Assembly: GCF_026230105.1 (NCBI RefSeq)
Contig: NC_079477.1
Location: forward strand, 16,125,001 to 16,189,000
Length of the DNA: 64,000 nucleotides
Source of the DNA: Diorhabda sublineata
Taxonomy: Eukaryota; Arthropoda; Insecta; Coleoptera; Chrysomelidae
Direction of reading: 5' to 3'
Shown one piece after another: positions 35,301 through 50,861 of the stretch. How positions within the stretch are numbered: position 1 is the stretch's first letter; every line of letters starts with the position of its first letter. The position numbers and the translations under genes were made by a program. The notes under the pieces were generated by a model, which saw nothing but the letters and a program-made list of their open reading frames with translations, was not told where the DNA came from and made no database searches.

Positions 35301-38300
35301 TTATTTCAACTCATTCAGTTAAAATCTTGACACACTATATACCTAAACCTTTACAATGAATAACTCTAAATATTCGTGAAAACTGCGACAAAATCCTCCT
35401 AGTAGTTTTTGAGATTATCACGAACACACAGATATAAACACACAGATGTTTCATAATTATTTAATTATAATGTAATTTCGAATGGTGTTGTGGGTTGAGG
35501 ACTCAAAATAAAACTGTCCAAGAGTTTTTTAAAAAGCCAACGTTTCGATCTTTTATTTGATCTTTTTCAAGTTTTTCATATTATTAGATGTCAGTAAAAA
35601 GATAAAATACATATATACATATTCCACACAAAGAGATAATTCTTCTGTTAAGATACAGTTGATAAATATCAAATAAAAGATCGAAACGTTGGTATTTTAT
35701 TTTGAGTCCTCAACCCGCAACATCAGTCAAAATTACATACTAGAAAGGATAATAATATCAACAATGACAAGAATGAAATATTTTTTCTTCGAAATAACAC
35801 GAAATGATTTACAATTCCATTTTAATAAATCCATATAATTAGTTTCAAGTGAGTTTCTAATATCCTAACTGTATACTTAGCACATGATTATTACAAATCG
35901 TTAACAATAATCTTCACACAATTCTGTAATTGAAATTGGTCTTTATCATGTTCAGATTAACAAGGTTTTGCTAAATTTATAACAGTCATAACAGTCGAAA
36001 TTGCTGGAATTATGGAATTTTAGAGAAACATGAAATAAAAAAACAGGGCCTCCTATTTTGTCGTTTACAATAATAATCGATGACAAAGAATTTCAATGAC
36101 AGATGGTACCCATATAAAACATAATTTGTCCTGTTTACCTGTGGAAAGCCGTTATCAGAGATGTTGGATTCAAAAGTATTGGACCATCAGGCATACTCAA
36201 ATTTCCTTGCTTAATAGATTTTAAATAATCCCTGGTAATCCTTGCCTGGCCAATGGCTCTTGCACTCAAATAGAGTAATTTATAACCATTATCTTCAATT
36301 TTATTGAATAATTGAGCTACTCCAGTCTGTGCCCAATCTTTGCCAACGATAGGTAAGATGTGGCCTAAAACGTCAGACCTAAAAAACAGGTTATCAATTT
36401 TAGTTATTCAATTTTTGTAAGGTAAAATGCTTATTTTTGTCTATAAAGACCCTCCACACATTTAGACTGGAGACGTTGGAAACTTTAATGACAGTCAACT
36501 TACTTTGTTATGGTACCATCTATATCAGATACAACAATTTTGTCGTCCCATTTCCACTTGTACAAATGACACTGGCATCTTGTAGTTCCCTGATAAGCTG
36601 TTGTAACACTGAATTCTACTTCATTCAAACCGTCTCTTAAATTTAATGAAGCCTGTAAAATATTTTGAGTACATTATTAGGAAAACCATTTGAAATAAAT
36701 ACTTACAATTTGTTTAGAAGTCAATCTTAAAGTTTTTCGATACTTTTCAAAACTAGAGTTAGGAGATCTAGGTATATTAATTTGTTCACCAAAAGACTCT
36801 GAAGAAAAAAAATTTGTTCATTACAAACGGAAGTTCATTGATAATCACATACTAGAGCCAGATATATGTTATTAAAATATATTGAACTCACCCGTTTTGT
36901 CACTTTCTTCTAATTTGTCATTTTCTTTTATTTTGACATGCTCCCCCTTTTCTATAACAACCTGTTTGGTATCAACAACTTTTTTAATATTAACATTTTC
37001 AGAAGCAGGAGTAGTTTCTCTAGAAGTTGCACCACGACTCCATCTCCACCAGGATCGTCTAATTTCTTGTTTCGGACCTTCTTCTTTCAATTCCTACACA
37101 TAAAATATTCGAAAATCATAAAAATTTTCAATTATTTTGAGCATTGAACTTCTATTGAATTGTATAGTAAGTAGTATGATAGATAACCAATATACAACTA
37201 AGGTACAGTACACAAAAGAAATAGAAAAATGATTTAAAAACGTTTATTTCTAAAAAAATGATGTACTAACCTGTGCAGCTGGCCGATTTGGCATGTGTAT
37301 ATTACATAACTGATCAACAGATGATTGAACCAACGGTCTTCCATATACCATTATACTGGTTATAATAGGTGCAGCGACTTTCCACGTATAATATTTATCT
37401 TTGATCCTCACAACCAAATCGGGATTTTCGAATAGAATGGGATTATTACACAAATCGCTAAATTTAACGACTTTTTCTAAAAACCTGTTGCAATTTGGTT
37501 CCGGTTCCCAGCCACACATGGAGAGCGAGATATCTTGTGAAAACGTCTGGGCACTGAATTCACACTTTAATTAACTTTATAGCATTTTAAAGTTAAAAAT
37601 TGTATGTTATTATATGGGAAAATATATTGTTAAAAATACTGATATAAAATATATAACAACACATAGAAGTTTGTAAAAAATTTCAGAATACTTTATAAAA
37701 TAATGTATTAACAAAAAATAAGAGAAATTAAACATTTTTTAATTGAAGTGCTATTATAGGATGTGATAAAATGTTACAAAATTCCCATCTCTAATATTGG
37801 ATTACAGATATTTACTTACAATTTATTTTGATCCTCAAAATCGGAGTCGATACTTTTGCATCCATCTGCGCTGTTGGGGCTTTGAGTCAGCGAAGGTCCA
37901 TTTCCTGATTCACAATCCACCTCGACTTCTAAATTTTGCATTAGATAACACTTATTACATACAAATAAATAGCAAGCACAAATCTACAAGAGCATTGTTT
38001 GCTACTAATACATCAAAGGTCCCAAATATTTTTTGTGAAAAAAGGATGAGAAGTTAATTCTCTTGATAATTTCAATATCAGTTCAATGTATGCAAACAAA
38101 CTCATTCGATTCCACAAGTCGACTAAATCTGAACATTTAATCAAATTTAGAGTAAATATGGAACATTTCATGCATATGTAAACGTACGCAAATATTTAAC
38201 TCGGAAGCAACCGAAGTATTCAAATAATAGAATATTAAATCAATGCAGCTTAAATTTTGTATTGGTATTAACAGAGGAAATAATTGCAACATTCTTTCCT

Positions 38301-41300
38301 TTACAAGAGCAAAGCATCATTATCATTAAATGCATGCATATTGATATAATACAATATTATTTTCAAAATTAACCGGAATTAAATATATACTATGTATAAC
38401 TATATCTAAATTTCTTATCTAATCTATTATTTTAAATGAAGAAATAAATAAGACTTTACTAACAAAATGGTTTTTTGAAAATTAGATTTTTTTTTTCATA
38501 TACTGGATTCAAAAGTACTACAGTAAATTAATTGAACAGTTTGTTCAAATACTGCAATAAAAAGTAAAGAACTAAAAATTCTATTTCCTCGCCATTTAAT
38601 AAGATATGGTTATCATATATTATTTGCAGAATATGAAGATGGAATAATTTCTGTTTTTAATTCAAATTGATTGCATACCAAACATAGGACTACATAGGAA
38701 ATAAAATTTATTTTTACAAAGTACATAATAAGTTAAATTACCTTTTCTCTCCTTGCTTGTACTGAAATATGTTTGAGCTACTTCTTGATTGACAGTACCT
38801 GAAGTAATCTCTGACAAATATATTCCTCCTTCTAAAGGATTCTGAGTACCATGTTTTTGTTTCATAAAGGAAAACATACCGCTTAGCATAGATCTATGTT
38901 CCTTATCGCTAGCTGGAGAATTTGTTTGAGATACGCTTGGAAATCCACCCCATTCCCAGCTTTTTGCACCATCCATGAGATCATCTAGGAAAAATGATTA
39001 CTTTTAAATTAAATTTATCTCATTACCTTCAAAATGTGTAACAAAACTGGATGAAATGGAGAAAAATTAAGTCCCATACATGGATAACAATATTTACTTC
39101 AAGTTGTAGGTAAACACATATTGTATTTATACAGAGTTGGGATTCTACTTATGTTTGAAAATAATAAATATATTCCAAATAAGGTTCGATATTTATTAGA
39201 TGTGGAATTTTTTTATACCCTCCAAATGTTTGGAAACATAAATATTTTCGAAGCAAGTTCAATATTTATTATATTATGTATAAAATTCATTTTCATATAA
39301 ATAATAGATAAATTTTCAAAATTTAATCGAGAAATTATTGATTTATTAAAAATTTGAATAATAAATTTAAAGAAAATTTATATAATAGATATTAGTTAAT
39401 TTTAGAAAACTGGATATTATACAATAAGATGACACAGAAGAAAATTAATGAGTAATCAGTTCACATGCCAATTATTGATCTTGAAATTTGATTGTTAAAA
39501 TAAAAACTATGATAATTTAGAAATTTTAAAACTGAAATGAGAAAGCTTTAGATGTTGTCAAAATATACTTAATTCTTAAATCTACACTATCACTATGTTG
39601 AATTTTTTAAAATTTTTAGTGATCAAATCAAAATCAAATCTTAAAAAAAATCTGAAATTGTTGAAGTGTAAAGAAGGTAAAGTTTGATTCTAATACTTTT
39701 CAGTACTAGATCTTAAACCTTGTTAACTGCTTTTTTCAAGTACACGTTAAACTAGAAACATGTTTTCCTGTTATCTACCAAAATGAAATGAAATGCCTAT
39801 TACATCACTCAACAAGTCGTGTGACTAACAGTTTTGTTTTTTCACAACAATGGGTTCAAATCATTGCTTTTTGATAAAAAAAAATAACAATATAAGTTCA
39901 GCAATGGTTTCAAAGTGTTATCCGGACTCTACCTCATCGAAAAGAGCCATTTGTTATTGGTTTGCTGAATTTAAACGTGGTCGTACAGGTACCGATGATG
40001 GTAAACGTTCTGGTCGCAGAGGTGGTTACTCTAGAAAATATCAAAAAAGTCCACAAATTGGTTATATCTAATCTCATAAATTGAAATTGCGGGATATAGC
40101 TGAGGCCGTAAAGGTATCATAAGACAGAGTGTTTACAATTATGTATGATCATTTGCTCATAAGAAAGCTTTTTTCAAAGTGGGTGCTACGTTTACTCACA
40201 CTCGATTAAAATCACAAACGTGTTGATGATTCAGAGCAATGTTTGGCCATGTTTACACGTAATAAATTTTTTTACGTCGATATGTGACAATGGATGAAAC
40301 ATGGATGCATTACTTTACTTCAGAATCAAAACGATCATCATCTGAGTCGACTGCAGCCGGTGAACCAATTGAAGCGCCCAAAGGCACAACAGTCAGCTGG
40401 GAAAGTTATGGCATCAGTATTTTGGGATGCACATGGGATATTGTTCATCGACTATCTCCAAAATGGAGAAACAATTAATAACGAATACTACATCTAGTTG
40501 TTGAATAGTTGTGATGCAAATATCAAGGAAAAATGGCCTCATATGGAATAAAAAACCACTGTTTCACCAAGACAATGCTCCGATTCATATCTCGATGGCA
40601 ACGATGATTAAATTCAACGAATTACACTTCGATTTGCTTCCTCATCCCTCGTATAGTCCAGATTTTGCTCCCAATGACTAGTGACTATTTGCTGATATCA
40701 TAAAATGCTCACCGGTAAGAAATTCAGCTCAAATGAAGAAGCAATTGCTGAAACTGTAGCCTATTTTGGGACAAAAGACAAATCGTTCTGCAAGCATGGC
40801 ATCGAGAAGTTAGAGAAGCTTTGAAATGATTATCCATTTTTAGCAGAAAAAAATGTGTTTTTCTTAGTAAGTCACACGACTTATGTGTTAATAATAAAGA
40901 ATACAATAGTTTACAACCCACTTGGTATCACTGAAAAGTCAGAGGATAGTGAAATAAGGAGTTTGAAGAGACATATTTTGAGCAATACTATTTATTAGGT
41001 AAGTGAAATTTGAATCATGCTTTTATCTATTCATCTCAATTAATTTTTATGCTGAGCTACTTATTTAAATATCTTGGTATTATAACCTTTAGTAATTCTA
41101 TGATATTTTTTTGTATATAATCCTAATTTAATGATAACACCTAAAACAGTACAAATTGAGTAATGAAGCTGCAAAGCAAAGGATTCTATGAAATGGAAAT
41201 TATTAAATTAAATTTCATTGTTTGATTATGGTACACGCCAGTGGCAAAAGCATACAATTTGATATCATTCATTCTTGATTCACTTACAAAGTGATTCTCA

Positions 41301-44300
41301 AAACCTTTTTTTGCTTATTTTTTTACCAGGAAGCGCTATAATGACACGCATATACTACTAAAATGTTAGCAATAAAATAAAGGATAAATTATATTAAAGC
41401 AAATAACTTACAATTCTGTTATATATCTAAGTACCACTGAATCATGATATATTATTGTTATTGTGTTTACATATATCTTATCAATTGATTATCAACTCAT
41501 TTCCTCTTTTCAACATAACATAAAACCTTATCGCTCTCATTTCAAACAGATATTTAAAATATTGTAGTAAAAGGCATGTACTCACGATAGTTAGCGATTA
41601 TAAAAATTAAAATGTACCCAATAATAAAACATGCTTGGTATAGAAAATATATTCAGGTTGCATGACATAAAGCAAGATTAAAACTAAAATAAATTGCGTG
41701 CAATTTCTTCAAGAAAAAATATTGCTTATAACGAATTTTGCACATTGCTTGAGAAGATTCAAGACTCTTGCCTTTGTACCAAGTTACCACTAATCAGAAC
41801 GAATCTTTTACTTTTATGTGCGGCTGCCAGCTCTTCTAAAGTGAAGTAAATAAATGCCAGCAACAACAATGGCAAATCAACTAGGTTAGATTTACCCAAT
41901 AGACGAATTGTTTTTTACGATTTGAGATGTTGTAAGTGGACTATATTTATTGATGAAAATTCGTACAATCTTTTTAATCGCGGTTTAAAGCTATTAACAA
42001 ATCGAAGGACCACCAGATCTCTCCAGAACAGAAAATAAAAGATTTATATGATTATAGAAACAGTACAATAATAAATATGGAAAAATGCTTAAAAAATTCA
42101 AAACTAACGTTATCATGATCACTTCAACTAATACTCAACGGTTTGACAGCGCTGCGTATAAAAATTATGAAAAACCACGGTTGACTCATCAAAGGTAAAT
42201 TTCTATCACACTAACTATGAACCACAAGTGAGTAATGATGACCGAAGATAACACTAACAAGTACAAAACATTGATTATTGGATACATCTAAACCACGACT
42301 CTCTGCCATATAAGATACGACTATCAGTTTGCGAATAAAAATCTGGCGTGTTCAAGACGATTAGATCTCCGGCCATAATCGGTCTGAAGACGCAACTGTG
42401 CGAGAATTACCATAAATTTGAACTTAATGTTAATATGATTGTAACAAGGTTAGTTTCACAAAAGTAATGAAAACAATCAGCCAGTCTAACTGATATTTTA
42501 TTGATTGTTAAAAAGTATTTTCAGTTGCAACTTAGAAATTTAGCAAGAATATATCAGCTTAGCTTTGTTTGCTCATGTTTCCTCCGTTTCAAATGACCTT
42601 CACCATTATTGAGTTCTCTGAGTTGTTTTTGTCAGAAAGTAAAAAAAATCCACCTATCTAAGTGAAGTGGCTCGATGAGAATTCATTCACCTCTAATGAG
42701 GCGGTAGCATTCAACCCCAACTATTCAATCAGACAATGAAAGAAGAAATACTAAATATAACACTGGAAGATAGGATATGTAACAGCTGGATGCATGCGTA
42801 TATTTCTATATATAACTGAACAAATATTCTCTAAATATACTTTGAGATAAAGAGGATTGTGGAACTACAAGTACAACTACAAGTACAAGAAAGAGATATA
42901 TCACAAATATAATGGGCAAATGATTTGAAGATGATCCCTAGACAGAAAAGCATGTGAGAGAAAGAAAGAGGCGTCTAGTAATGGATTATTGATGATTATT
43001 TTATTGAGGACAAGTCAAATAAAGCAACCTCCATTAGCCTAGGAGCTATATATTTTTTTGAAAAGTTCAAAAAAATTATTATCTTCAGAAAATATGTACT
43101 CCATTAATTAAAGATAAATTAGATAGTAGAGTGAACATAAATCCTTTTGATCCCCTGTATTCATAATGTTAAAGGCTTTCCTATTAGATCATTATATTAC
43201 TAATATTGAATCTATATGAAAATTGACCCCGATATCGTGGAGTTGCTCAATAGTTGCGTTCCGTAATGTTGTTTGCCTAACATAGCGAGCATAGAGTCAT
43301 TTGTATCACATGGTCCTAGGTTTTACACATTTATCGTGGTAATTACCTAACAGTAATCGAATAACAAAAAAAATTTGCCCAAAATAATTTGAGTCAAGTG
43401 ATTAGAACAGTAACTAGTGAAGTATGGAGTCTTATGGAAATACAAAAATTGCCTTTTTAAATTCTTAACTGCATAACACCAAAGCATGACAATGCACTAT
43501 TTGGATGAATCCGTTTTTGAATAACTTGTAGCTTGTAAATAAACATTACGGATATTTAAAATCAGGTTTCCAAATGTTTTCAGATTCATTCGAAAATAAT
43601 AATTAAATTGGTTTTCACTAAATCTTAAGAAAATCTATTGAGTAAAGTCTATGCTCTTTGGATATACTTCCATTTCATCTTCTTCATTTAAAAAAAAACT
43701 TCAGCAAACGCACAAATTAAAGCTACTGCTGGTTTTTCCATTTTTCGAATTGAACTTTGGTAAATACAAAAACGACTGTCGAAAATGGCTATTTGATAAG
43801 CATCGAAACGTTAAAACAATTCTGAGAACTGTTTCAAGATTCAGAGCAAAGCGATCTTACTCGGAATATTAGCCGGATAAAATAGATTAGATTAGAAATA
43901 GATGAAGACTTGTATTCAGAAGTGAATAGGGGGAAGAAAGTAGTAAAGATATTAAAAAAGAAAGACTAAACTGTAGTATCATTTAGGTGATGGTGGTGTA
44001 ATAATATATCCCTTTCTATACTAACCTTTTCTTCCCTTTACTTCAAATTCTGTGTCAGACAACACAGCTTCAACATTGACAGGAGACGCGGCTCTGGAAT
44101 CAACATTTCCATTTTTTGTTAGTTCAGTATCGCTGAAAAAATGAAAATCAGCATCGATTTTTTTAATATTTGAAGTATCGGCCCGCAATATATCCTCATT
44201 ATTTCTGGATTTCCTAAAAAAATTTTGGAAATTAGTTTTTAAACATGTTATATAAAAGAAAATTGAACTTACGATTGGATTTCCTTGAGATCTGGTTCAG

Positions 44301-47300
44301 AACCATTACTATCCAATGAACTTCTATCAGTAATTGTATCATTATTTTCTAAATTTTCTGAAGCTTGACTAGCGCTTATTTGGTTAATACTTGATGATTT
44401 CTTTGGAGCATTTTTTCTTCGCAATCTTTTTCGACGTTTTTTACTACTCTTACTTTCTGTAGAAGGATCATCTGTACTTTTGGTATATGTAGCAGTAGAT
44501 ACCGGAGCTATATTTTCAGACTTCAATTCTTCAGCCTACAAATTATATATTAGACACTAGATATCAAAAACTGCAATAGAAAATAGAGAGTTTTTGCTTA
44601 TAACCCTATATCTAAATGAAAATTTCTTTGTAGTTTTTTTTTGGAAGAATAGAAAAGAGAATATTGAAGTTTCAATAAACAATTTTTAGTAATAATTTGA
44701 GGTTAACGTATAATTTTATCGTGGGATTAATAGAACAGCTTTAAACACTGAGTATCCCGGTATCATAGCAAGATAGGGAGGTATATTAGATCCTCACGGT
44801 GTACATGGTATCCAAATATACATACATACATGCATATGTATACTTCAGAGAACACCTTCACAGGTTCAAGTGTTTCTATAAAAAAACTCTTTTGTGAAGG
44901 GCTCTTGCCAAAATTTAAAAAATCTTCAGTTACCTATATGATGGTTAGAATGAGTTATTTTGGAATTAATCGCAGATTGTGACAATATAATAGAAACCTG
45001 GGCATTCTAAATAAAAATACAAATTTGAGATCTACTTCCATTATAATCAGAAATTGGGAGTCAACTAAAGATTATCTGGAACAAGCTCCTCTGAACTCAC
45101 ATTTACAGAAAAATATTAAGTGATAGTAGTTGTCAATGTTTGTGATATATTCTGTATATAAAGCAAAATGTAAATACTGGTGAACAGCATAAAGTTACAA
45201 ACTGTAACCAGCTAGAAATAAAAAATAAAAGCATACCTTGAAAATCATGGTGAAATGAGTTTGTCTTAATATCTCTTTTCGTCATGATTTTTTGAAAAAT
45301 CGAAAGTCTAAGCAACTGAAGAAATATTAGCAATGTAGATCTTTCCATTATTAGTTCTAACCAGTATTGTTTACATACAATAATAATATGTATACAGGGT
45401 GTCTAAATTTATAGGTATGACGTTATCATTGAATTTGTTTAATGTAAATACCAATTACAAAACAATACAAATTGAAAAAGATTATATCTTGATACTTGTC
45501 GATTGTTAATGAACGGACAACTTCCATTCATTAACAATCTATACGAAGCCAGCAAGCTAGATGATAATTTTGTGGTTTTTGAGACGACGAAATGTTTTGC
45601 GATTTAAAAATATCAATATGTATTAAAATCTGCTCTTTCCAAGAAAAACATGTACACATTCATAAACTGCCCTTAGTGTGACATTAAAATTACTGAGTAA
45701 TATTACTGTTGTGATTGTCTGGTTGTCTATGGTTTTTCTTCGTTAAAAGCCGGGTACATGGAAAACACTTTATTTATATGGATTTTACCCAATGGAAACA
45801 CTTTACTTACATAAAATTTAAATAATGTAAGTAAGATTGATAGTAAAAATATTCGTATATGTGATACGTTAAATGAGCGGAAAATCGTCTTAATTGAGTA
45901 GTCTTTGTCGTCTGCGTCTTATTCACGACTGGCTCAACTACTATATGTAGTTCATCTATGACTGCTATTGCTAGCTTTAGGCTGCTTGAAGACAACTTGT
46001 GTTTCATGCGTGGCTGTGGGATGGAGTACAGCAATAATCTCAATCCTACATAAATATCTGTCCAAACGAATATGTTATGATGCTGAAACCAGCCATTCGT
46101 CAGTACCACTAGTTCTTAAAAGTCCTTATTTAGATTAACTTATGTTAGGCATATAAATTTCATCTATATAATTATCTATTGTGAACAAATCATGGATCAA
46201 TTAGACACAAGCAACATTCTAGAAAAGAACATTCCATGTTCTGATTAATGTATGTTTATGGTAACTGGTGAAGTAAATCAAGAACATTGTCGCAATTGGG
46301 AAAAAGTGATCAGGGAGTGAAGAAAATTAAGTTATATTAATATAGTAATATTTTTTTACGAAACTCTTAATGGAGTAGATTTGATATTTTTGCAAGAAGA
46401 ATTAATGCCGCGATTGAAAAATTTCAAATCTATACATATTAACGGTACACCTTCCCATTTCGCAAAGACTCTTGATGTTACTTACTAGAAATAGATGGTG
46501 ACCTATTGAATGGCCATCGAGATCACGATACTTCAATTCTTCACAATTATTATTATGATGTACTTTTGCAAATCTTAAGAAGCTAAAAGCACGGATAAGA
46601 TATGCTTGTAACGTGACGTCGCCCCAAGACATTAAAAATATGATGTTTAGAATTGTGAAAAGCTAACATATTATCAATTTTACTTTACTTAAAATAATTA
46701 GATTTAACTATCTGATTACTCGTTTGTCATAACTTTCTTATCTTTTATTATTTTGTAACTGAAGAGGAATAAAAATTTAATATTTGTATCTACAATTTAC
46801 ACACCCTATTTTAGTTGTGATTATTAAATATTAAATTAACAACAAATCTGAGACACATTAACAGAAATAGAATACACAGCTAAGGAAAACTAACTATTCT
46901 ATTTCTAAAAAAACTCTAAGGTATAGAGTAAAAAAATTTACAGTACCTATGGTCGATAGGTCATGTTGTCACACTGGATTGAATAGCCGCCTACTTATTA
47001 AATCACCCGACAAAGAAGAGAAGCTATGAAAATGGTAGTGTTTCCATTTAACAAAATCAACGAATACGTCAATGCTCTAAATTAGGACACCCTGTATACA
47101 TTATTATTGAATTAAAAAAATGTAAGATGTTCATTGAAAATATAAATTTGGAAAAAAATTTCAAAATATCGAAAATTATCACAAAGAAAATTAGATAAAT
47201 ATTATTATGGACATCCAGATACAATTATTTGCATTGGAATTAGTTTGAAGAAACTGGATAACAATGGAAATTACAAGTATGTTGCTCTAACGATAAGTGA

Positions 47301-50300
47301 CAATATCATTAACTTTTGAAAGATAAATTGATATTGTTTCAATTGGGCGAGGAATAGCTATGAAACGTATAGAAAAGCAGCGCCGTTGTTTTTAAATTGT
47401 GAATAAATTTCAGACTAAGAGTGTAATACCACACCTTTCCATGTATCTTGATTTTATTTATTGAAAATTCACCTCAAAAATCCAGCATATTTTATTGATG
47501 CCATGGCAAGGTTGGACATTTTCTAAATGATTGGAATAATAAATTATAAATTTCTCACCTTACTGTTTTCTATATCTAAGCTATCCATTTTAAATATGGT
47601 TTCCGATATATCGTTATGACTTTTACTTAAATCTTCGCTGCTGTGTTTTCCTGATATCATAGATAATGTCATTTCTTCTGCTGAATTTTCGTTGATTTCC
47701 AAATTACCTAAAACCAATTGTCTTCTAATGAAATTTCGTTCACGTGTTTTGCTATTCTCATTATCAGCAGTATTGCGACGTGTTTTATAATCATTTGCTT
47801 CATTTTCCAATCCTAAATTGGAAATATCTTCCAAGCTTAGCCGCCTTCCCTGAAACAATAAGTGAATAAATAGATTATGTTTGGAATCTCTCAAAATTTG
47901 CAACATTTCTTCACGTTATTCCGATCTTTTGTTATCTGAGGTAAAAATAAAAATAGATATTAATAATTGTATCGTCTGGTTACAAAATCGGTCATAATAA
48001 GTCCATAATAGAGAATTTACAGGAGAACAGTTTTCTTCTCATGCAATGAGAAGTGTCATTAGAATAATAGGTTGGTATTGGTAAGCTTTAGATTGAGGCC
48101 TGGGGCTTTAGATTGAGGATTGGGTTTTCTACAATTTTGTAGAACTATAACTACTGAAATATACACACGAACACGAGACTTCAACAATACATACATTCTG
48201 TACTTTCAATATTAAATTAGGAAATAAGTTGGTAGTAACCTAGCAAAATTCAAATGAAGATGAAAAGTCGATAGTTGTGTGAAAACTATCTCCTAGTACC
48301 TTTACCATACAATTGGATTCCTCTGCTTTGCTATGATTTCTTGTTGCCAATGGATGGGAATGTTAACAAAGGACTCAATTCGCTTAAAATGGAAGCGCTG
48401 GCCTGTTCTGCAACCATAAGATACAATTGGGACATTTTACATTTAAGAGAGAAAATTACAAATGTAGCGATTGTTTTTACACCATGGATAATATGTCATC
48501 CTTTAGAAGATTTCTTTTTACTCGTTTTTTGGGACATACTTCTGTTCAAAAACTACCACTCTATCCACATGATTTCTACAGTCTCTTCTACTTCTGACCT
48601 ATTTGACATCTTCCACTTCGCATATTTTCGTTATGTCGTCAGAATAACCTGAGCTAGGCAGATTCGTTCATTGAAAAAGGATTAATTTGAGTAAATTGAC
48701 TAAATAATATTAGTTTTTGAAAACGGTGCATTTGAGTAAAAGATTTTTCACAATATTTCCAAAAAAAAAAATATTTAAATGAGTATCCTTACTTGTTTCT
48801 TAAACATGTTTTCGAATTCTGACACAGGTATTGGTGACGTGGCCAAATGTTCTGGAATTTCTTCATCATCATCATCTTCTAGTTCTTCTACAAAAAAAGC
48901 TTCTCCACTTTCTCCAAGTTTCATGTGAATTTCTTGTGGCTCTCCATTTATTTCTATATCCACCTAAAAAAAGTAAGTATTAATGCAATAAATTATTAAC
49001 TTATTTATATGCAAAAAAGTTCGATGTTTGTATAGAATAGAACAAACTCAAAGCATAACTGATTTTGTCTATGTTGATTAAAATATAAGAACTGATTCTA
49101 AACGGCGGTAAAAATAAGATCCTCGCCAAAAGACATTCAGATGAAAACGTAATCAATATCCTAGGCTTTGTTTCGACCAAATCCCATGCAACAATACTTG
49201 GGGTTCGGCAATAGTGAAGAAAATTTGGTACAAAATAAAAACCAATGGCATGCTATTAGTGTAGTGATAGACCGTTAGGAAATGAAGATTGAATAATTAT
49301 TTTACCATTCTACCAAAACGAAAGTAAGTTAACCAAAAAATGATAAAAGTTGAAGATCCCTACCCTTAATATGACTATAAACGATTAGGGACACTTCAGT
49401 ATGTTTTAATTTTTAATAGAGTGTGGTTCTAAACACCAAAATCATTATCATGGAATTATGACGTATTGTCAAACTTCGATAAGAATATTAACAAAGTATT
49501 AAGATTTATCGAGACTTTATTTAGCTATTTTTCTGTTTGTTTTTTAATTTTTACAAACTTTTGTCTTCAAATTGTAACCATTTTTGTCAATAAAGCATTT
49601 ATCTCTCTCTCTCTCTCTCTCTCAAACAGATATTTAGACTAGGCAAGTTTTTTCTAATTTGCTAGTAATTTTTGAAAAGCTTTCATAATCTACATAGAAT
49701 TTCAATATCAAAATTCTCTTATAGAAGCACAACAAATTTGAAAAATAAGTGGGAAAATTTAAATATTTACTAGACGCGTCGAAAATGTTGATAATTTCTT
49801 CACCATCATTGCCGAGTTCATTAAATATGAAGTGTAACTCTTAAACCATTTTACGAAAACCCTTGTTGAATATTGAAAAATGTGAACAATTTGAAAAAGG
49901 TAGGTTCGGACCTTTCGTTTATGTTAAACAAAATTTAAACCACCCCAAAACCACCGGTAACGTTTAAACAGTAGTTTGTATACAACGTCAAAAAGTCGAC
50001 ATCTGTAGTTTAAACTTAGGTTTGATTAAACTACACTTATAAAATTGGGCCTAAAGAGTCCTTTCTGGATATGTTTATTCCTTTGTGTAAGAATAGAACT
50101 ATTATAATATACCTTCATTCATTTTTTATATTATTGTAATCAACATTGGATTCCAGTCTTATCGATACACAAAAACAAAAAAACTTGAGATTACAGCGAA
50201 TATCAATATAGTAAATAATCATTCAATCACAAGGTACTGTAATGACAGTCCAAAGTTTCAGTCCACAGATCAAAAACAGGTGAACGATCAGATCTATTTA

Positions 50301-50814
50301 AAATGATTTGTAATATAAATTAATCTATGTAATTGCGTAAACTAGTGACAGAATAAATATTAATCATAATTTTTTCATTGTTTGAAAAAAAATAGGTTAA
50401 CTAACTATAAGTATAAGTTTCAAAATTTTATATTCGTTAAGAAAACATAAAAAAACAATCAGTTCTAAATCCAAATGAAAGACAGAATAAGTAGCTGGAT
50501 TCAAAACAAGAAAACAAAAGAAAATGTTGATTTATCATTCTAGAAACGTCACAGAACTTAGGTGAAAATGTGGGAAAAAAATGTTAATAATTTTTTAAAT
50601 ATACTTAGTTGCTGCTACTTGTTTGAAGGTGTGAGATTATTCGATATGAATTCTACACGAAAATTACTAGTAAATATAACAAAAACACAATATACTCTTA
50701 TTTTGAGGTTATAATTTCTATCATATCAAATGAAATGAATTTTAATCAATTAGGTTGATAAAGGTTATTTACATCCAATTCACTAGCCAGATTGGCGCCT
50801 ACAAAAAAATTAGG

Positions 50815-50861
<47 letters not shown>

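Noticed and set aside
44269..44280. Stop codon right after lipin exon 4 reading QS
   Set aside because: It lies in the intron; the gtaagt donor at 44272 precedes it and exon 5 continues in phase.
48275..48652. 125-codon + frame in lipin intron 2
   Set aside because: No recognised motif, no splice or promoter context, composition like other intron frames.
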